From the NCBI RefSeq assembly GCF_011006175.1, contig NZ_CP048795.1, positions 806,001 to 870,000 of the forward strand: a stretch of 64,000 nt of DNA, in the 5' to 3' direction. Numbering within the stretch: position 1 is the stretch's first letter; every line of letters starts with the position of its first letter. The notes under the pieces were generated by a model. It was not told the origin of the DNA and did not search any database. It saw only the letters and a list, made by a program, of their open reading frames with translations. The DNA is from Hydrogenobacter sp. T-8. Its GTDB lineage: Bacteria; Aquificota; Aquificia; Aquificales; Aquificaceae. This document shows, one piece after another, positions 31,489 to 39,916 of the stretch. The position numbers and the translations under genes are program-made.

Positions 31489-32430
31489 ATGCCTTCAAAA
31501 GACATAGCTCTAAAGGACATCTTTGAAGAAATACCACACAGACTTAGCAAAATACTTGCACCCGCACCCATAAAGGAACTCCTACCCACCAACTTCCCTT
31601 CCACAGAGCTAAGAGTGGACTTTTTAGCAAGGCTTGAGGATGAGAGCATACTGCACATAGAATTCCAATCCTTCAACGACCCTAACATGCCCTTCAGAAT
31701 GCTACGCTATTACCTTGCCATATTAGAGAGATATCCTAACAGTCCCATAAAACAGCTCCTTGTTTATGTGGGAAACAGAAAGATAAAAATGAAGTCAAGG
31801 CTAAGGCTTAGAAACCTTAGCTTTAGCTATGAGATGATTGACATAAGGCAGGTAGACTGCAAAGTGCTTTTGGAAAGCCCAGACCCTATGGATAGGCTTT
31901 TAGCTTGTTTGTGTAAGGTGGAGGACGAGGCATATCTGATAGAGAAACTCATAAAGACTATGGAAGGCATGAACGAGGAAGAGAGAAAAGACTATCTTTT
32001 GAAAGCCTTGACGCTGACAGAACTGAGACCTAACTTAAGGATAAGACTCACAGAGGAGGTTAGGCATATGCCTATAGTAGTTAGACCTGAGGATGTAAGA
32101 TTGCCAAAGAGAAAGTTGAAAAAGGATATTCTTTATAGGCTTGGGCTTGAGGAAGGTAAGCAAATTGGACTTGAGGAAGGTAGAAAAGAGGGTGAAGTTA
32201 TTGGCATTGAAAAAGGTAAACACATCGGACTTGAGGAAGGTCTTTTAAAGTCCGCACAAGAGATGCTTATAGCCATAATTGAGGGTAAACTCGGTCATGT
32301 GCCTGAAGAAATAGCAAATAGGATAAGGGAAATAAAAGATGTGGAGTTTCTAAGGTCTTTAGCTAAGAGGTTGGCTTCCACTTCTGAGGATTTTATGCAG
32401 GTTTTGGCTACTGAACTGAGAATTTCATAA
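31489..32430 (+). CDS. Rpn-like PD-(D/E)XK nuclease family protein
   Basis: The 313-residue product has an N-terminal nuclease-like domain with STELRVDFLARLEDESILHIEFQSF in pieces (D...ExQ core, about residues 36-62). A helical region follows, then a tail with glycine-spaced repeats (GLEEGKQIG, GRKEGEVIG, GIEKGKHIG; about 220-250). This resembles the Rpn/transposase-like nuclease group, whose tails differ strongly between copies. The physiological role is unclear. The -10 TAAAAT at 31477-31482 puts the transcription start on the ATG. Confidence 0.72.
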   Translation: MPSKDIALKDIFEEIPHRLSKILAPAPIKELLPTNFPSTELRVDFLARLEDESILHIEFQSFNDPNMPFRMLRYYLAILERYPNSPIKQLLVYVGNRKIKMKSRLRLRNLSFSYEMIDIRQVDCKVLLESPDPMDRLLACLCKVEDEAYLIEKLIKTMEGMNEEERKDYLLKALTLTELRPNLRIRLTEEVRHMPIVVRPEDVRLPKRKLKKDILYRLGLEEGKQIGLEEGRKEGEVIGIEKGKHIGLEEGLLKSAQEMLIAIIEGKLGHVPEEIANRIREIKDVEFLRSLAKRLASTSEDFMQVLATELRIS

Positions 32431-32445
32431 ACTAACTCAAAAACT

Positions 32446-32777
32446 CATAAGGATAAGACTCACAGAGAAGGTCAAACACATACCTATAGTGGTTAGACCT
32501 GAAGATGTAAGATTGCCAAAGAAAAAACTGAGAAAGGATATTCTGTATAGGCTTGGGCTTGAGGAGAGCAAACAGATTGGGCTTGAAGAGGGTCTTCTGA
32601 AATCCGCACAGGAGATGGTTATAACTCTCGTAGAGGGCAAACTTGGCTATGTGCCAGAGGGTTTGGAGGAAAGGGTAAGAGATATACAGGACAGAGAGTT
32701 TTTGCAGGCTTTACTCAAAAAAACTGATAAGCTCTGAAAACCTTTTGGAAGTGTTGGGACAGGAGCTGAAACTTTGA
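32446..32777 (+). pseudogene. Duplicated, frameshifted tail of the Rpn-like gene
   Basis: Directly after the stop of the Rpn-like gene the reading frame repeats its C-terminal part (IRLTEKVKHIPIVVRPEDV..., compare IRLTEEVRHMPIVVRPEDV) at both protein and DNA level. It has no nuclease domain and fewer glycine repeats. At a run of seven A (32717-32723) the frame is lost; removing one A restores a tail (SSENLLEVLGQELKL) that matches the end of the upstream gene and stops at 32777. A 82-residue ORF from GTG 32489 could still be made. Confidence 0.75.
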
Positions 32778-32802
32778 CCTATAAGGTATATAATAACTCT
32801 CT

Positions 32803-33651
32803 GTGAAATTTCCACCGCAGGAACGGTTTTTCAACTTTGAGGAGTCGGAAAAGTTAAAGAGGTTTTTCCTAAGAGCTTGTGAGGTTTTTGCTGAGTATAG
32901 GTATATTATGTTGCCTTCTGTTGAATTATACAGTCCAAAACTTTATGGTGAAGGTGCTTTCGTTGTGGGAAGTTTGCAGGACGGAAGTCTTTTGTGTTTA
33001 AGAAAAGACTGGACTATAAGTCTTGCAAGATTCTTGAGCCTCCAAAAGGACCTGGAACTTCCTCTTAGGGTTTTTTACTTTGGAAATACCTTTTCCACCA
33101 ATACGGAGTTTGAGAGCTTTCAGGTAGGGATTGAGCTTCTTGGGGAAGGTTCTACAAAGGCGGAAGTGGAGGTTATCCGAAAAATTGCGGACTATCTTAG
33201 GACTTGTGGCTTGTCTGAACTGACGGTAAGTGTAGGACATGTGGGCATAGCACAAGGTCTTCTCAGAAAATATGGAGAGGGCTACAGAAAAGCCCTTCTT
33301 GAGAAAAACTTTTCAGAACTTTCTAAGGCACCTGAACTCAGAGACCTACTCACTATACAAGGCGGTCCAGAGGTGCTACAAACCTTCAAAAGAAAACATC
33401 CAGAGTTTTCTGTAGAGTGCGACAGGCTTTTGGAGGTTTACGAGAGCTTAAAGGAGCTTAACCTTCTTTTTGACCTATCGGAACTTCGCCCTCAGGACTA
33501 CTATACAGGACTTGTTTTTGAGTTTTTCCACCCTTCCCTTGGCTATCCTCTTGCTGGTGGTGGCAGGTATGACGGTCTTTATAAGACTCTTGGAAAGGAG
33601 TTGTGTGCGGTTGGGGGTGCGGTTTATCTTGATAGACTACTTGAGCTCTAA
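32803..33651 (+). CDS. hisZ: HisZ-like ATP phosphoribosyltransferase regulatory subunit
   Basis: The 282-residue protein resembles the catalytic core of histidyl-tRNA synthetase without the anticodon domain. It shows the motif 2-like LRKDWTISLARF, then VGIELLGEGSTKAEVEV, YYTGLVFEFFHPSLGYPLAGGGRYDGL near the end in parts, and GGAVYLDRLLEL. HisZ works with short HisG in histidine synthesis. The start is GTG 32803, two bases after the predicted transcription start. The end overlaps metK by 15 bases, tail to tail. Confidence 0.8.
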   Translation: MKFPPQERFFNFEESEKLKRFFLRACEVFAEYRYIMLPSVELYSPKLYGEGAFVVGSLQDGSLLCLRKDWTISLARFLSLQKDLELPLRVFYFGNTFSTNTEFESFQVGIELLGEGSTKAEVEVIRKIADYLRTCGLSELTVSVGHVGIAQGLLRKYGEGYRKALLEKNFSELSKAPELRDLLTIQGGPEVLQTFKRKHPEFSVECDRLLEVYESLKELNLLFDLSELRPQDYYTGLVFEFFHPSLGYPLAGGGRYDGLYKTLGKELCAVGGAVYLDRLLEL

Positions 33652-34767
33652 AAACTCTTCAAGTTTTGTTAGCTTTTCCCAGGGGAGGTTTTCCTTTCCA
33701 AAGTGCCCATAGCAGGCGGTTTGCTTATATATGGGCTTTCTCAGGTCCAAAAAGTCTATCATCCTTTTAGGGCTTGTGGGAAAAACCTCTAAGAGCCTTT
33801 CTTTTATCTTCTCTCTGTCTGTTTTCTCTGTCCCATAAGTCTCTATATCAAAAGCTATCACTTCGCTCATGCCAAAAGCGTAAGCCATCTGCACCATGCA
33901 TCTATCTGCAAGACCGCTGGCTACCACATGCTTTGCCATCATGCGTGCCATATAAGAGGCGGTTCTATCAGTTTTTGTTGGGTCTTTGCCAGAAAAGGCA
34001 CTACCTCCAGAATAAGCCACATCTCCATAGGCATCAGAAACTATCTTCCTACCAGTTTGCCCCACATCCGCCGCAGGACCACCGAGCACAAACCTTCCCG
34101 ACGGGTTAACAAGAATGCGTGTATCTCTTGTTATAAGGCTATGAGGCACTACCCTTTTGACTGCCTCTTCCGTTATAAAGTCCCTCAGCTTTTCAAGTTG
34201 AGTTTCTGGGTCATGTTGACAGAAAACTATTATGTCCTTTACAGATAGTGGTTTGTTATCTTCGTATAGCACCGTTATTAGCACTTTGCCGTCGGGTCTG
34301 AGAAAGGGTGCTTTGCCAGACTTCCTAAGCTCGGAAATTTTGTGAGAGAGTTTATGAGCAAGGCTTATGGGCATAGGCATAAGGCTTTCTGTTTCCTTGC
34401 AGGCATAACCCACAACCGTTGCAGTATCTCCTGCACCCTCCGAGGATATGCCAAGCACTATCTCAGGGCTCTGCTCCTCTATAGAGGTTATTACTGCAGA
34501 GGAATCTGCATCAAAGCCAAGCTCTGGTCTGTTATAACCCACTTCCTTTATGGTCTTTCTGACAGTGCCTGGTATGTCTACATAGCTTTCTGTGGAAACA
34601 TGACCTGCTACAAAGGTCATGCCAGATATGAGAAGTATTTCAAGGGACACCCTGCTGTAGGGGTCTCTCTTTAGAAACTCATCCAGCAAGGCGTCCGCTA
34701 TGAGGTCCGCTAACTTGTCTGGATGCCCCTCCATGGGGGACTCTGCCATTTTTATAGTCCTGCCCAT
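33637..34767 (-). CDS. metK: S-adenosylmethionine synthetase
   Basis: The 376-residue product shows AESPMEGHPDKLADLIADALLD (in parts) at the N terminus, the GAGDTATVVGYA loop, and VNPSGRFVLGGPAADVGQTG with GRKIVSDAYG and FSGKDPTKTDR. It makes SAM from methionine and ATP. A TATAAT at 34781-34776 places the transcript start two bases before the ATG. khpA and rpsP lie upstream on the same strand. Confidence 0.95.
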   Translation of the reverse strand: MGRTIKMAESPMEGHPDKLADLIADALLDEFLKRDPYSRVSLEILLISGMTFVAGHVSTESYVDIPGTVRKTIKEVGYNRPELGFDADSSAVITSIEEQSPEIVLGISSEGAGDTATVVGYACKETESLMPMPISLAHKLSHKISELRKSGKAPFLRPDGKVLITVLYEDNKPLSVKDIIVFCQHDPETQLEKLRDFITEEAVKRVVPHSLITRDTRILVNPSGRFVLGGPAADVGQTGRKIVSDAYGDVAYSGGSAFSGKDPTKTDRTASYMARMMAKHVVASGLADRCMVQMAYAFGMSEVIAFDIETYGTEKTDREKIKERLLEVFPTSPKRMIDFLDLRKPIYKQTACYGHFGKENLPWEKLTKLEEFLELK

Positions 34768-34783
34768 GGAGGTTTATTATAAA

Positions 34784-35023
34784 CTACTCAAGTATCTCAA
34801 GAACCACCCTTTTGTTTATCTTTCTTCCCATAGAAGAAAGGATGGTTCTGAGAGACCTTGCAATGCGACCGCCCTTTCCTATGACCTTTCCGAGGTCGTT
34901 TTTGTCAACCCTGAGCTCAATAACTACTGTTTTTTCTCCTTCGATTTCCTGCACGTTTACCCTCTCAGGGCTGTCCACAAGGGATTTGGCGGTTATTTCT
35001 ACGATGTCCCTTAGCTGGCTCAT
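34784..35023 (-). CDS. khpA: KH-domain RNA-binding protein (KhpA)
   Basis: The 79-residue protein is a single KH domain. It contains VIELRVDKNDLGKVIGKGG with the GxxG loop (GKGG) and RIARSLRTILSSMG. KhpA binds RNA, usually with KhpB. The gene follows rpsP by 13 bases, the same order as in many bacteria. Confidence 0.9.
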   Translation of the reverse strand: MSQLRDIVEITAKSLVDSPERVNVQEIEGEKTVVIELRVDKNDLGKVIGKGGRIARSLRTILSSMGRKINKRVVLEILE

Positions 35024-35036
35024 GGTTTACCTCCTG

Positions 35037-35276
35037 TTAGAGTATTTTTGCGTTTTTGAGTATGGCTTTTGCTCTGTCTGTAAGCTCGGCTCCTTTTTGG
35101 AGCCACTCCTTTAACTTTTCTTCCTTAACCTCTATAAGTCTTTTGTTTACAGGGTCGTAGGTGGCTATCACATCCACCACCTTGCCATCCCTGGGTGCCT
35201 TTGCGTCTGCTACCACAAGCCTGTATATGGGGTGATGTCTTCTTCCGTATCTTGATACCCTTATCCTCAGTGCCAT
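35037..35276 (-). CDS. rpsP: 30S ribosomal protein S16
   Basis: From ATG 35276 (preceded by GGAGG) the product has 79 residues and starts MALRIRVSRYGRRHHPIYRL, the standard S16 N terminus. It belongs to the small ribosomal subunit. An upstream in-frame ATG at 35300 would add eight residues not found in S16. A TATAAT lies about 35 bases upstream, so this gene has a normal leader. Confidence 0.95.
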   Translation of the reverse strand: MALRIRVSRYGRRHHPIYRLVVADAKAPRDGKVVDVIATYDPVNKRLIEVKEEKLKEWLQKGAELTDRAKAILKNAKIL

Positions 35277-35310
35277 CTTTGCCTCCTCAGAACAGTCCAT
35301 GTATTATACA

Positions 35311-37317
35311 TTATTTCCTTATAGAATTCAAGACCACACTGAGGGAGGACAGAGCCATCATAAGCCCGGCAAGTTCTGGCTTTAGATATATGCCCTTTGA
35401 GTATAACAGCCCACCTGCTATGGGTATGCCCACAAGGTTATAAATAAAAGCCCAAAAGAGGTTTTCCCTTATCCTTCGCATTGTCTTATCCCTTATTTCA
35501 AAGAACTCCCTTATACCTTCAAGTCCTCTAAGCAGGATAACCTCTCCTGCCCTTTTTGCCATGTCTGTGCCAGAGCCAAGAGCAAAGGAGAGGTCCGCCC
35601 GAGCCATCGCAGGAGCATCGTTTATACCATCGCCTACGAGTCCAACCTTATAGCCTTCTTCTTTTAGCTCTTCTACCTTCCTTAGCTTGTCTTCAGGCTT
35701 TGCTTCAGCAAAAAACTCTGCTATACCTAACTCTTTGGCTACCACCCTTGCCTTTTCTTCTCTATCTCCTGTAAGCATGTAAACCCTTATACCTTTTGAG
35801 AGGAGAAAATCCACCACCTTTTTTGCCTCTGGTCTTATGTGGTCTTCAAAGTAGAACTCCGCCAGTTTTGTGCCATTTTTGTAGAGAGCTACACCCTCTT
35901 CTGACCTTCCAAGCATATAATTTCCACATATTACACCAACTCCAGCCTCTTCTCTACAGTTTTCAAAATTTTCTCCTTCTATGCCCCTTGACCTGCAAAA
36001 ATCCCTTATGGACTGAGAGTAGGGATGGTTGGAAACCTTTGCAAGACCACAGGCTATAAAAAGGGCGGAGCTTTGGTAGAGCTTAAGGTCAACAAGTTTT
36101 GGCTTTCCTTCTGTAAGAGTGCCAGTTTTATCAAGGAGCAGGATGTCTATTTTCTTTTCAAGGGCGGATGGTTCTTTTATTAGAACACCTCTTTTGTAGG
36201 CTCTAAAGAGACCCACAGTAAGTGCAAGAGGAACTGCAATACCAAAGGCACAGGGGCAAGAGACTACAAGCACCGCCAAAGAAAAGCTCACCGCTTTTTG
36301 GAGGTCTCCGCTCTTGAAAAGCCACAGGAGGAAAACCAACACCGACAAGGCAACCACCAACTGCACAAAGTAGTGGGAAAACCTGTCCGCAAGGCGATGA
36401 ATTCTTGGCTTTTTGCTAAGAGTCTCTTCTACAAGTCTTACAAGCAAGTTGGCATAACTACTTGAAAAGGTCTTTTCCACCCTTGCCTTTGCAAAACCAG
36501 AGATCACCACGCTACCAGATATGAGCCTATCACCGACGGATTTTCTAACAGGCAGGCTCTCTCCACTTACAAGGGACTCATCCACCTCAAGAGAGCCTTC
36601 CAAAACTCTACAGTCTACTGCTACTAAATCGCCACTTCTCAAAATTAGCGTATCGCCTATAAAAACCTCTAAGGGAGTTTTTTCCATCTCCTTACCATCC
36701 TTGAGAACCCTTAGCCTTATGGTTTGCAAAGAAAAGAGGTCTTTTAAACCTCTTAGGGCTTTGGACTTTACCCATTCCTCAAGGAACTTGCCGGTTTTTA
36801 CAAAGGTTATAAGAAAGGCGGATGTTTCAAAAAAAGGTTCTCCAGGAAGAAGACCAAAGAGAGTAAGAAAGCTATACAAAAGAGCGGATGTGCTTCCTAA
36901 GGTTATAAGCAAGTCCATATTGCCTACCTTTGCTTTAAGGGAGCTTATAGCACCCTTATAAAAGCTGTATCCACCAATAAGCTGAATAGCGGTAGCAAGC
37001 AAAGCCTGTGTATAGAGACTAAGTGGACTATGCACGAACATGAGTGCCATTATCAAAAGGCTTGAACTCCAGCAAAAAAGAAGTATCTCAAGAGACCTTT
37101 TTTTGCCCTCTACCTTTTCAACCTTGTAGCCCAGAGATTCTATAACTCTTCCAATCTGCTCAAGGCTCAAAAGCTCCTCGTCAAAGTCCACTACGACCCT
37201 TCCCAACTCAAAGGAAACCTCCACTCTGTGAATGCCTCTTAGCTTTTTAAGGCTTATCTCTATAGCCCTTGCACAGTTTACACAGGTCATTCCAGAAACC
37301 TTTAGACTTGCACGCAT
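35311..37317 (-). CDS. copA: Copper-transporting P-type ATPase
   Basis: The 668-residue product has an N-terminal heavy-metal domain (GMTCVNCARAIE), eight predicted membrane segments, the actuator motif VSGESLP, the CPC metal site in VSCPCAFG, the phosphorylation motif LLDKTGTLTEG, the NHPYSQ motif and the hinge VGDGINDAP. This combination defines Cu(I)-exporting P1B ATPases. Only one metal-binding domain is present. The gene stands between rpsP and a peroxiredoxin on the same strand. Confidence 0.9.
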   Translation of the reverse strand: MRASLKVSGMTCVNCARAIEISLKKLRGIHRVEVSFELGRVVVDFDEELLSLEQIGRVIESLGYKVEKVEGKKRSLEILLFCWSSSLLIMALMFVHSPLSLYTQALLATAIQLIGGYSFYKGAISSLKAKVGNMDLLITLGSTSALLYSFLTLFGLLPGEPFFETSAFLITFVKTGKFLEEWVKSKALRGLKDLFSLQTIRLRVLKDGKEMEKTPLEVFIGDTLILRSGDLVAVDCRVLEGSLEVDESLVSGESLPVRKSVGDRLISGSVVISGFAKARVEKTFSSSYANLLVRLVEETLSKKPRIHRLADRFSHYFVQLVVALSVLVFLLWLFKSGDLQKAVSFSLAVLVVSCPCAFGIAVPLALTVGLFRAYKRGVLIKEPSALEKKIDILLLDKTGTLTEGKPKLVDLKLYQSSALFIACGLAKVSNHPYSQSIRDFCRSRGIEGENFENCREEAGVGVICGNYMLGRSEEGVALYKNGTKLAEFYFEDHIRPEAKKVVDFLLSKGIRVYMLTGDREEKARVVAKELGIAEFFAEAKPEDKLRKVEELKEEGYKVGLVGDGINDAPAMARADLSFALGSGTDMAKRAGEVILLRGLEGIREFFEIRDKTMRRIRENLFWAFIYNLVGIPIAGGLLYSKGIYLKPELAGLMMALSSLSVVLNSIRK

Positions 37318-37359
37318 AGGATTAAGTATGAGGTTTTGAGTGCGTTAATTTCAAGAGGT

Positions 37360-37863
37360 TTATTTTACTTTGTTTTTTAGATAATCTAAAACCCTCTGGG
37401 GGTCCGCAGAAGGGTCGACACCTCTGTATATTTTCTCTACCTTAAGCTCTGGATTTATTAGCACCGTGTCCCTTGAGCAAAAGCCTGCTATTACAGTGAC
37501 TCCATAAGCCTTTGCCACGCTACCCTTTGGGTCTGAGGGAAATTCCACAGAAAGGTTGTATTTTTCTCTAAACTTCCTTATGCTCTCCACACTGTCAGTG
37601 CTTACTCCAAAAACCTTTACCCTTAGTCTTTCAAATTCTGGCATGAGCCTTGTATATTCCTTTGCCTGTGCGGTGCAACCAGGAGTGTCCGCCTTTGGGT
37701 AAAAGTAGAGGACTACCCACCTTCCTCTGTAGTCTGAAAGGTTAACAGTTTTACCCTCGTGGTTTTTAAGACTAAAGAGGTAGGCTTGCTGACCTTCTTG
37801 CAGTGGAGCACCTGCCTGAGCTATACCAAGTAGAGCAAGGACTTTTATAATAAACTCCTTCAT
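37360..37863 (-). CDS. bcp: Peroxiredoxin (Bcp type)
   Basis: The 167-residue product has the thioredoxin fold of Bcp/PrxQ: VVLYFYPKADTPGCTAQ with the peroxidatic cysteine, VFGVSTDSVESIRKF, and a second cysteine in AGFCSRDT. An N-terminal hydrophobic stretch (IIKVLALLGIAQA) looks like a signal sequence, so the enzyme may act in the periplasm. It reduces peroxides with a thiol donor. It lies one base downstream of the membrane-protein gene. Confidence 0.87.
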   Translation of the reverse strand: MKEFIIKVLALLGIAQAGAPLQEGQQAYLFSLKNHEGKTVNLSDYRGRWVVLYFYPKADTPGCTAQAKEYTRLMPEFERLRVKVFGVSTDSVESIRKFREKYNLSVEFPSDPKGSVAKAYGVTVIAGFCSRDTVLINPELKVEKIYRGVDPSADPQRVLDYLKNKVK

Positions 37864-37864
37864 A

Positions 37865-38332
37865 TTACCACCTCCAAAAGGAATAGGCTATTAGCAAAAC
37901 ACCAAAAGCCAGAGGAATAAAGCCCACATAAAACCAAAAGGTAGCAGAGCCTATCACAAGAAGAATACCACCCAGCTCAAGGATTTCCTTTCCCTTTGCC
38001 CTTGACAAAGCACTGTAGCACCTTGACTGGATATAAAGCCCAACACCAGAAACTAAGGCGGTAATTAAAAGCCTTTTTATGTCAAAACCATAAGCGTCAA
38101 GCACATGCTTTGCCCATAGCCCACCCACTATGGCAACCAAAAGCCCAAGCCCAAAGGTCTTTTTTAGCTCTCCCAAAGAGGACCTCTCCAAAAGTCCAGC
38201 CATACCATACATGAGAGCAAGACCACCAATTACTGCAAAAACCTCGTGCAAACCACCAAGAGGAAGGATAAGAGTGCCAGCAAGAGCAAAAGTCTGTGGC
38301 TCTAAGTTAGTAGTTCCTTTAACTTCCTGCAT
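37865..38332 (-). CDS. Membrane protein of unknown function
   Basis: The 155-residue product has four or five hydrophobic segments (about 16-45, 60-78, 88-105, 118-150). I do not recognise a specific family. It overlaps the SRPBCC gene upstream by 31 bases and is followed by the peroxiredoxin after one base, so it is part of a three-gene operon. Confidence 0.6.
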   Translation of the reverse strand: MQEVKGTTNLEPQTFALAGTLILPLGGLHEVFAVIGGLALMYGMAGLLERSSLGELKKTFGLGLLVAIVGGLWAKHVLDAYGFDIKRLLITALVSGVGLYIQSRCYSALSRAKGKEILELGGILLVIGSATFWFYVGFIPLAFGVLLIAYSFWRW

Positions 38333-38712
38333 CGGTATATAAACATAAGCCTAAGAAATAGCCTTAACAAGACATTTGGTAGTAGGCTCTCTACAGTAAG
38401 ATGGTCTTCTATCACCGTTGAGTTTCCCTTTGGTATGAATATATGCCTGTGTTCCCAGTGTCTTATAAAGAAAGGCTTTTTAAGAGCTATGTCCGTAAAG
38501 CCAAAGGGCCCCACATCCCTTATAAGGCTTTCCATAATCGTAAAAGCGAGAAACTTCAGCTTTATCACCATACCCTCCTTTAGCTCCTCTTCTGGCTCTA
38601 CCTTAAAAAGAAAAGATAAGGGTGTTATCTTGAGGAGATTTGCTGAATTGTTGAAAAAGCCTCTTACCAATTCCATTGGTGCTGTAAGGCTACAGTAGGA
38701 GAAGAATTCCAT
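38302..38712 (-). CDS. SRPBCC (START-like) family protein
   Basis: From ATG 38712 the 136-residue product starts MEFFSYCSLTAPMELVRGFF and contains VIKLKFLAFTIMESLIRDVG and RHIFIPKGNSTVIEDHLTVE, the usual pattern of ligand-binding SRPBCC proteins (cyclase/dehydrase-like). The ligand is unknown. The frame is open up to 38763, but that start would place the palindrome at 38749-38764 inside the coding region, so I prefer 38712. It diverges from the nickel operon. Confidence 0.65.
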   Translation of the reverse strand: MEFFSYCSLTAPMELVRGFFNNSANLLKITPLSFLFKVEPEEELKEGMVIKLKFLAFTIMESLIRDVGPFGFTDIALKKPFFIRHWEHRHIFIPKGNSTVIEDHLTVESLLPNVLLRLFLRLMFIYRCRKLKELLT

Positions 38713-38748
38713 GTTGCTGAGAAAGTTTAGGGGTTTTACAGGAAGTGG

Positions 38749-38764
38749 TATGATATTTATCATA
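38749..38764. promoter_or_regulatory. Palindrome TATGATA-TT-TATCATA before the nik promoter
   Basis: Two perfect seven-base arms lie immediately upstream of the -35 box of the nickel operon. The half-site TATGA/TCATA resembles NikR half-sites, although the spacing is much shorter than in E. coli (N16). It is a candidate operator for NikR, which is encoded at the end of the same gene cluster. Confidence 0.45.
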
Positions 38765-38793
38765 TTGACAATGAATGAAAATTCGTTTATATT
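38765..38793 (+). promoter_or_regulatory. Nickel operon promoter with TGAAT-N4-ATTC element
   Basis: TTGACA (38765-38770), a 17-base spacer and TATATT (38788-38793) form a strong promoter. The spacer contains TGAATGAAAATTCG (38772-38785), a copy with one mismatch of the inverted repeat found at the hypC, hya and hypB promoters. Binding there would block polymerase. Confidence 0.7.
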
Positions 38794-38825
38794 ACTCTAA
38801 AGAAAAAAGTAATACGGAGGAGTGC

Positions 38826-39506
38826 ATGCTCGTATTGTTGCTAATCTTACTGCTCTATACAGCTCAAGCTCATGAGCTGTGGATTGAAAGGGACGGGAAC
38901 CTTTTTGTCCTCCTATACGGGCATATAAAACCAGAAAGAGGGGAAGAGGCTACGGTCAAATACTCACCAGAGCAGGTTCTTAGCTTTGAGTGTTTAGATG
39001 CGGAGGGTAATAGGCTTAAGGCTGAGCTTATAAAGGGCTATCCTCTCAAACTAAGGGGTAGTTGCCATATGGTTCAAGCGGTTTTCTCTTCTGGCTATTG
39101 GACAAAGACACCCGAGGGTCTTAAAAACCTACCAAAGGACCAGGTAAAAGACCCAATAGAGAGCTGGTATTCTTTGGAAATTGCAAGAAGGATAAATGCA
39201 TGGAAGCCAAGAAGAGAACCTCTAAGCAATGAGCTGGAAATTATCCCTGTAGAAAGTCCTTTAAGCCTAAGGGTTGGTGAGAAGTTTACGGTTATAGCTT
39301 ATTACAGAGGAAAGCCCCTTAGGGATGCACCTGTATATCACAATGGCAGGATAGTTGGCTCTACAGACGAAGAGGGAAGGATAAACTTAAGGGTTAGAGA
39401 AAAAGGTATTCAATTAGTGGGAGTCACTGTAAGGGAAAAGGACAGCAGTGGAAAGGCAGATTATGTGCTTAAGACCTTTTATTTGATATTTGAGGTGGAG
39501 AGATGA
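38826..39506 (+). CDS. Periplasmic DUF4198-type protein of nickel uptake operon
   Basis: I start at ATG 38826, which follows GGAGG, giving 226 residues. The signal peptide ends QA, so the mature protein would begin HELWIERDG. The rest is beta-rich with a C-terminal domain (SLRVGEKFTVIAYYRGKPL, then DEEGRINLRV) like DUF4198 proteins encoded with nickel/cobalt transporters. It probably binds metal in the periplasm. It overlaps the next gene by four bases. Confidence 0.75.
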   Translation: MLVLLLILLLYTAQAHELWIERDGNLFVLLYGHIKPERGEEATVKYSPEQVLSFECLDAEGNRLKAELIKGYPLKLRGSCHMVQAVFSSGYWTKTPEGLKNLPKDQVKDPIESWYSLEIARRINAWKPRREPLSNELEIIPVESPLSLRVGEKFTVIAYYRGKPLRDAPVYHNGRIVGSTDEEGRINLRVREKGIQLVGVTVREKDSSGKADYVLKTFYLIFEVER

Positions 39507-39916
39507 TTCTGGCTTTGTTTTTTCTCTTAGTTTCCCTTTCCTTTTCTCATGAGCTTTTAAAGGAGGTCCGTCAGGAAGGCAACTGCACGCTTGTGCGTTT
39601 TTACTTCCAAGACGGAAGTGCCTTTTCCTACGAGGAATATGAGGTTTACAGAGAGGGCGAGAAAGTTCCCTTTCAAAAGGGCAGAAGTGATGCCCTTGGG
39701 AGGGTAGTTTTCTGCCCTGACAGGGACGGTCTTTGGCTTTTGAGGATAAGCTCTCAGGATGGGCATGGTGCAGAGCTGAGGCTCAATCTAAAGGCCGGCA
39801 GGGTAGAGAAAGACCATCGCAAGTTTGAAAGCTATCAAAGGGTTCTTTCGGCTCTTGGCTATCTTCTCGGCATCTTTGGTCTTATTAGCCTGTTTTCAAG
39901 GAGGTGGAAAAAATGA
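39503..39916 (+). CDS. nikL: NikL/CbiL-like accessory subunit
   Basis: The 137-residue product has a signal peptide ending SFS, then HELLKEVRQEG, a beta domain with GRSDALGRVVFCPDRDGLWLL in parts and QDGHGAE, and one C-terminal membrane helix (about 110-132). This topology and the D-x-x-G-x-x-x-F-x-P pattern match the NikL/CbiL component of nickel ECF transporters. It probably hands nickel to NikM. Confidence 0.72.
   Translation: MILALFFLLVSLSFSHELLKEVRQEGNCTLVRFYFQDGSAFSYEEYEVYREGEKVPFQKGRSDALGRVVFCPDRDGLWLLRISSQDGHGAELRLNLKAGRVEKDHRKFESYQRVLSALGYLLGIFGLISLFSRRWKK

Noticed and set aside
38713-38763. Longer N terminus of the SRPBCC protein
   Set aside because: These codons cover the TATGATA palindrome and add residues unlike the family; ATG 38712 gives a normal N terminus.
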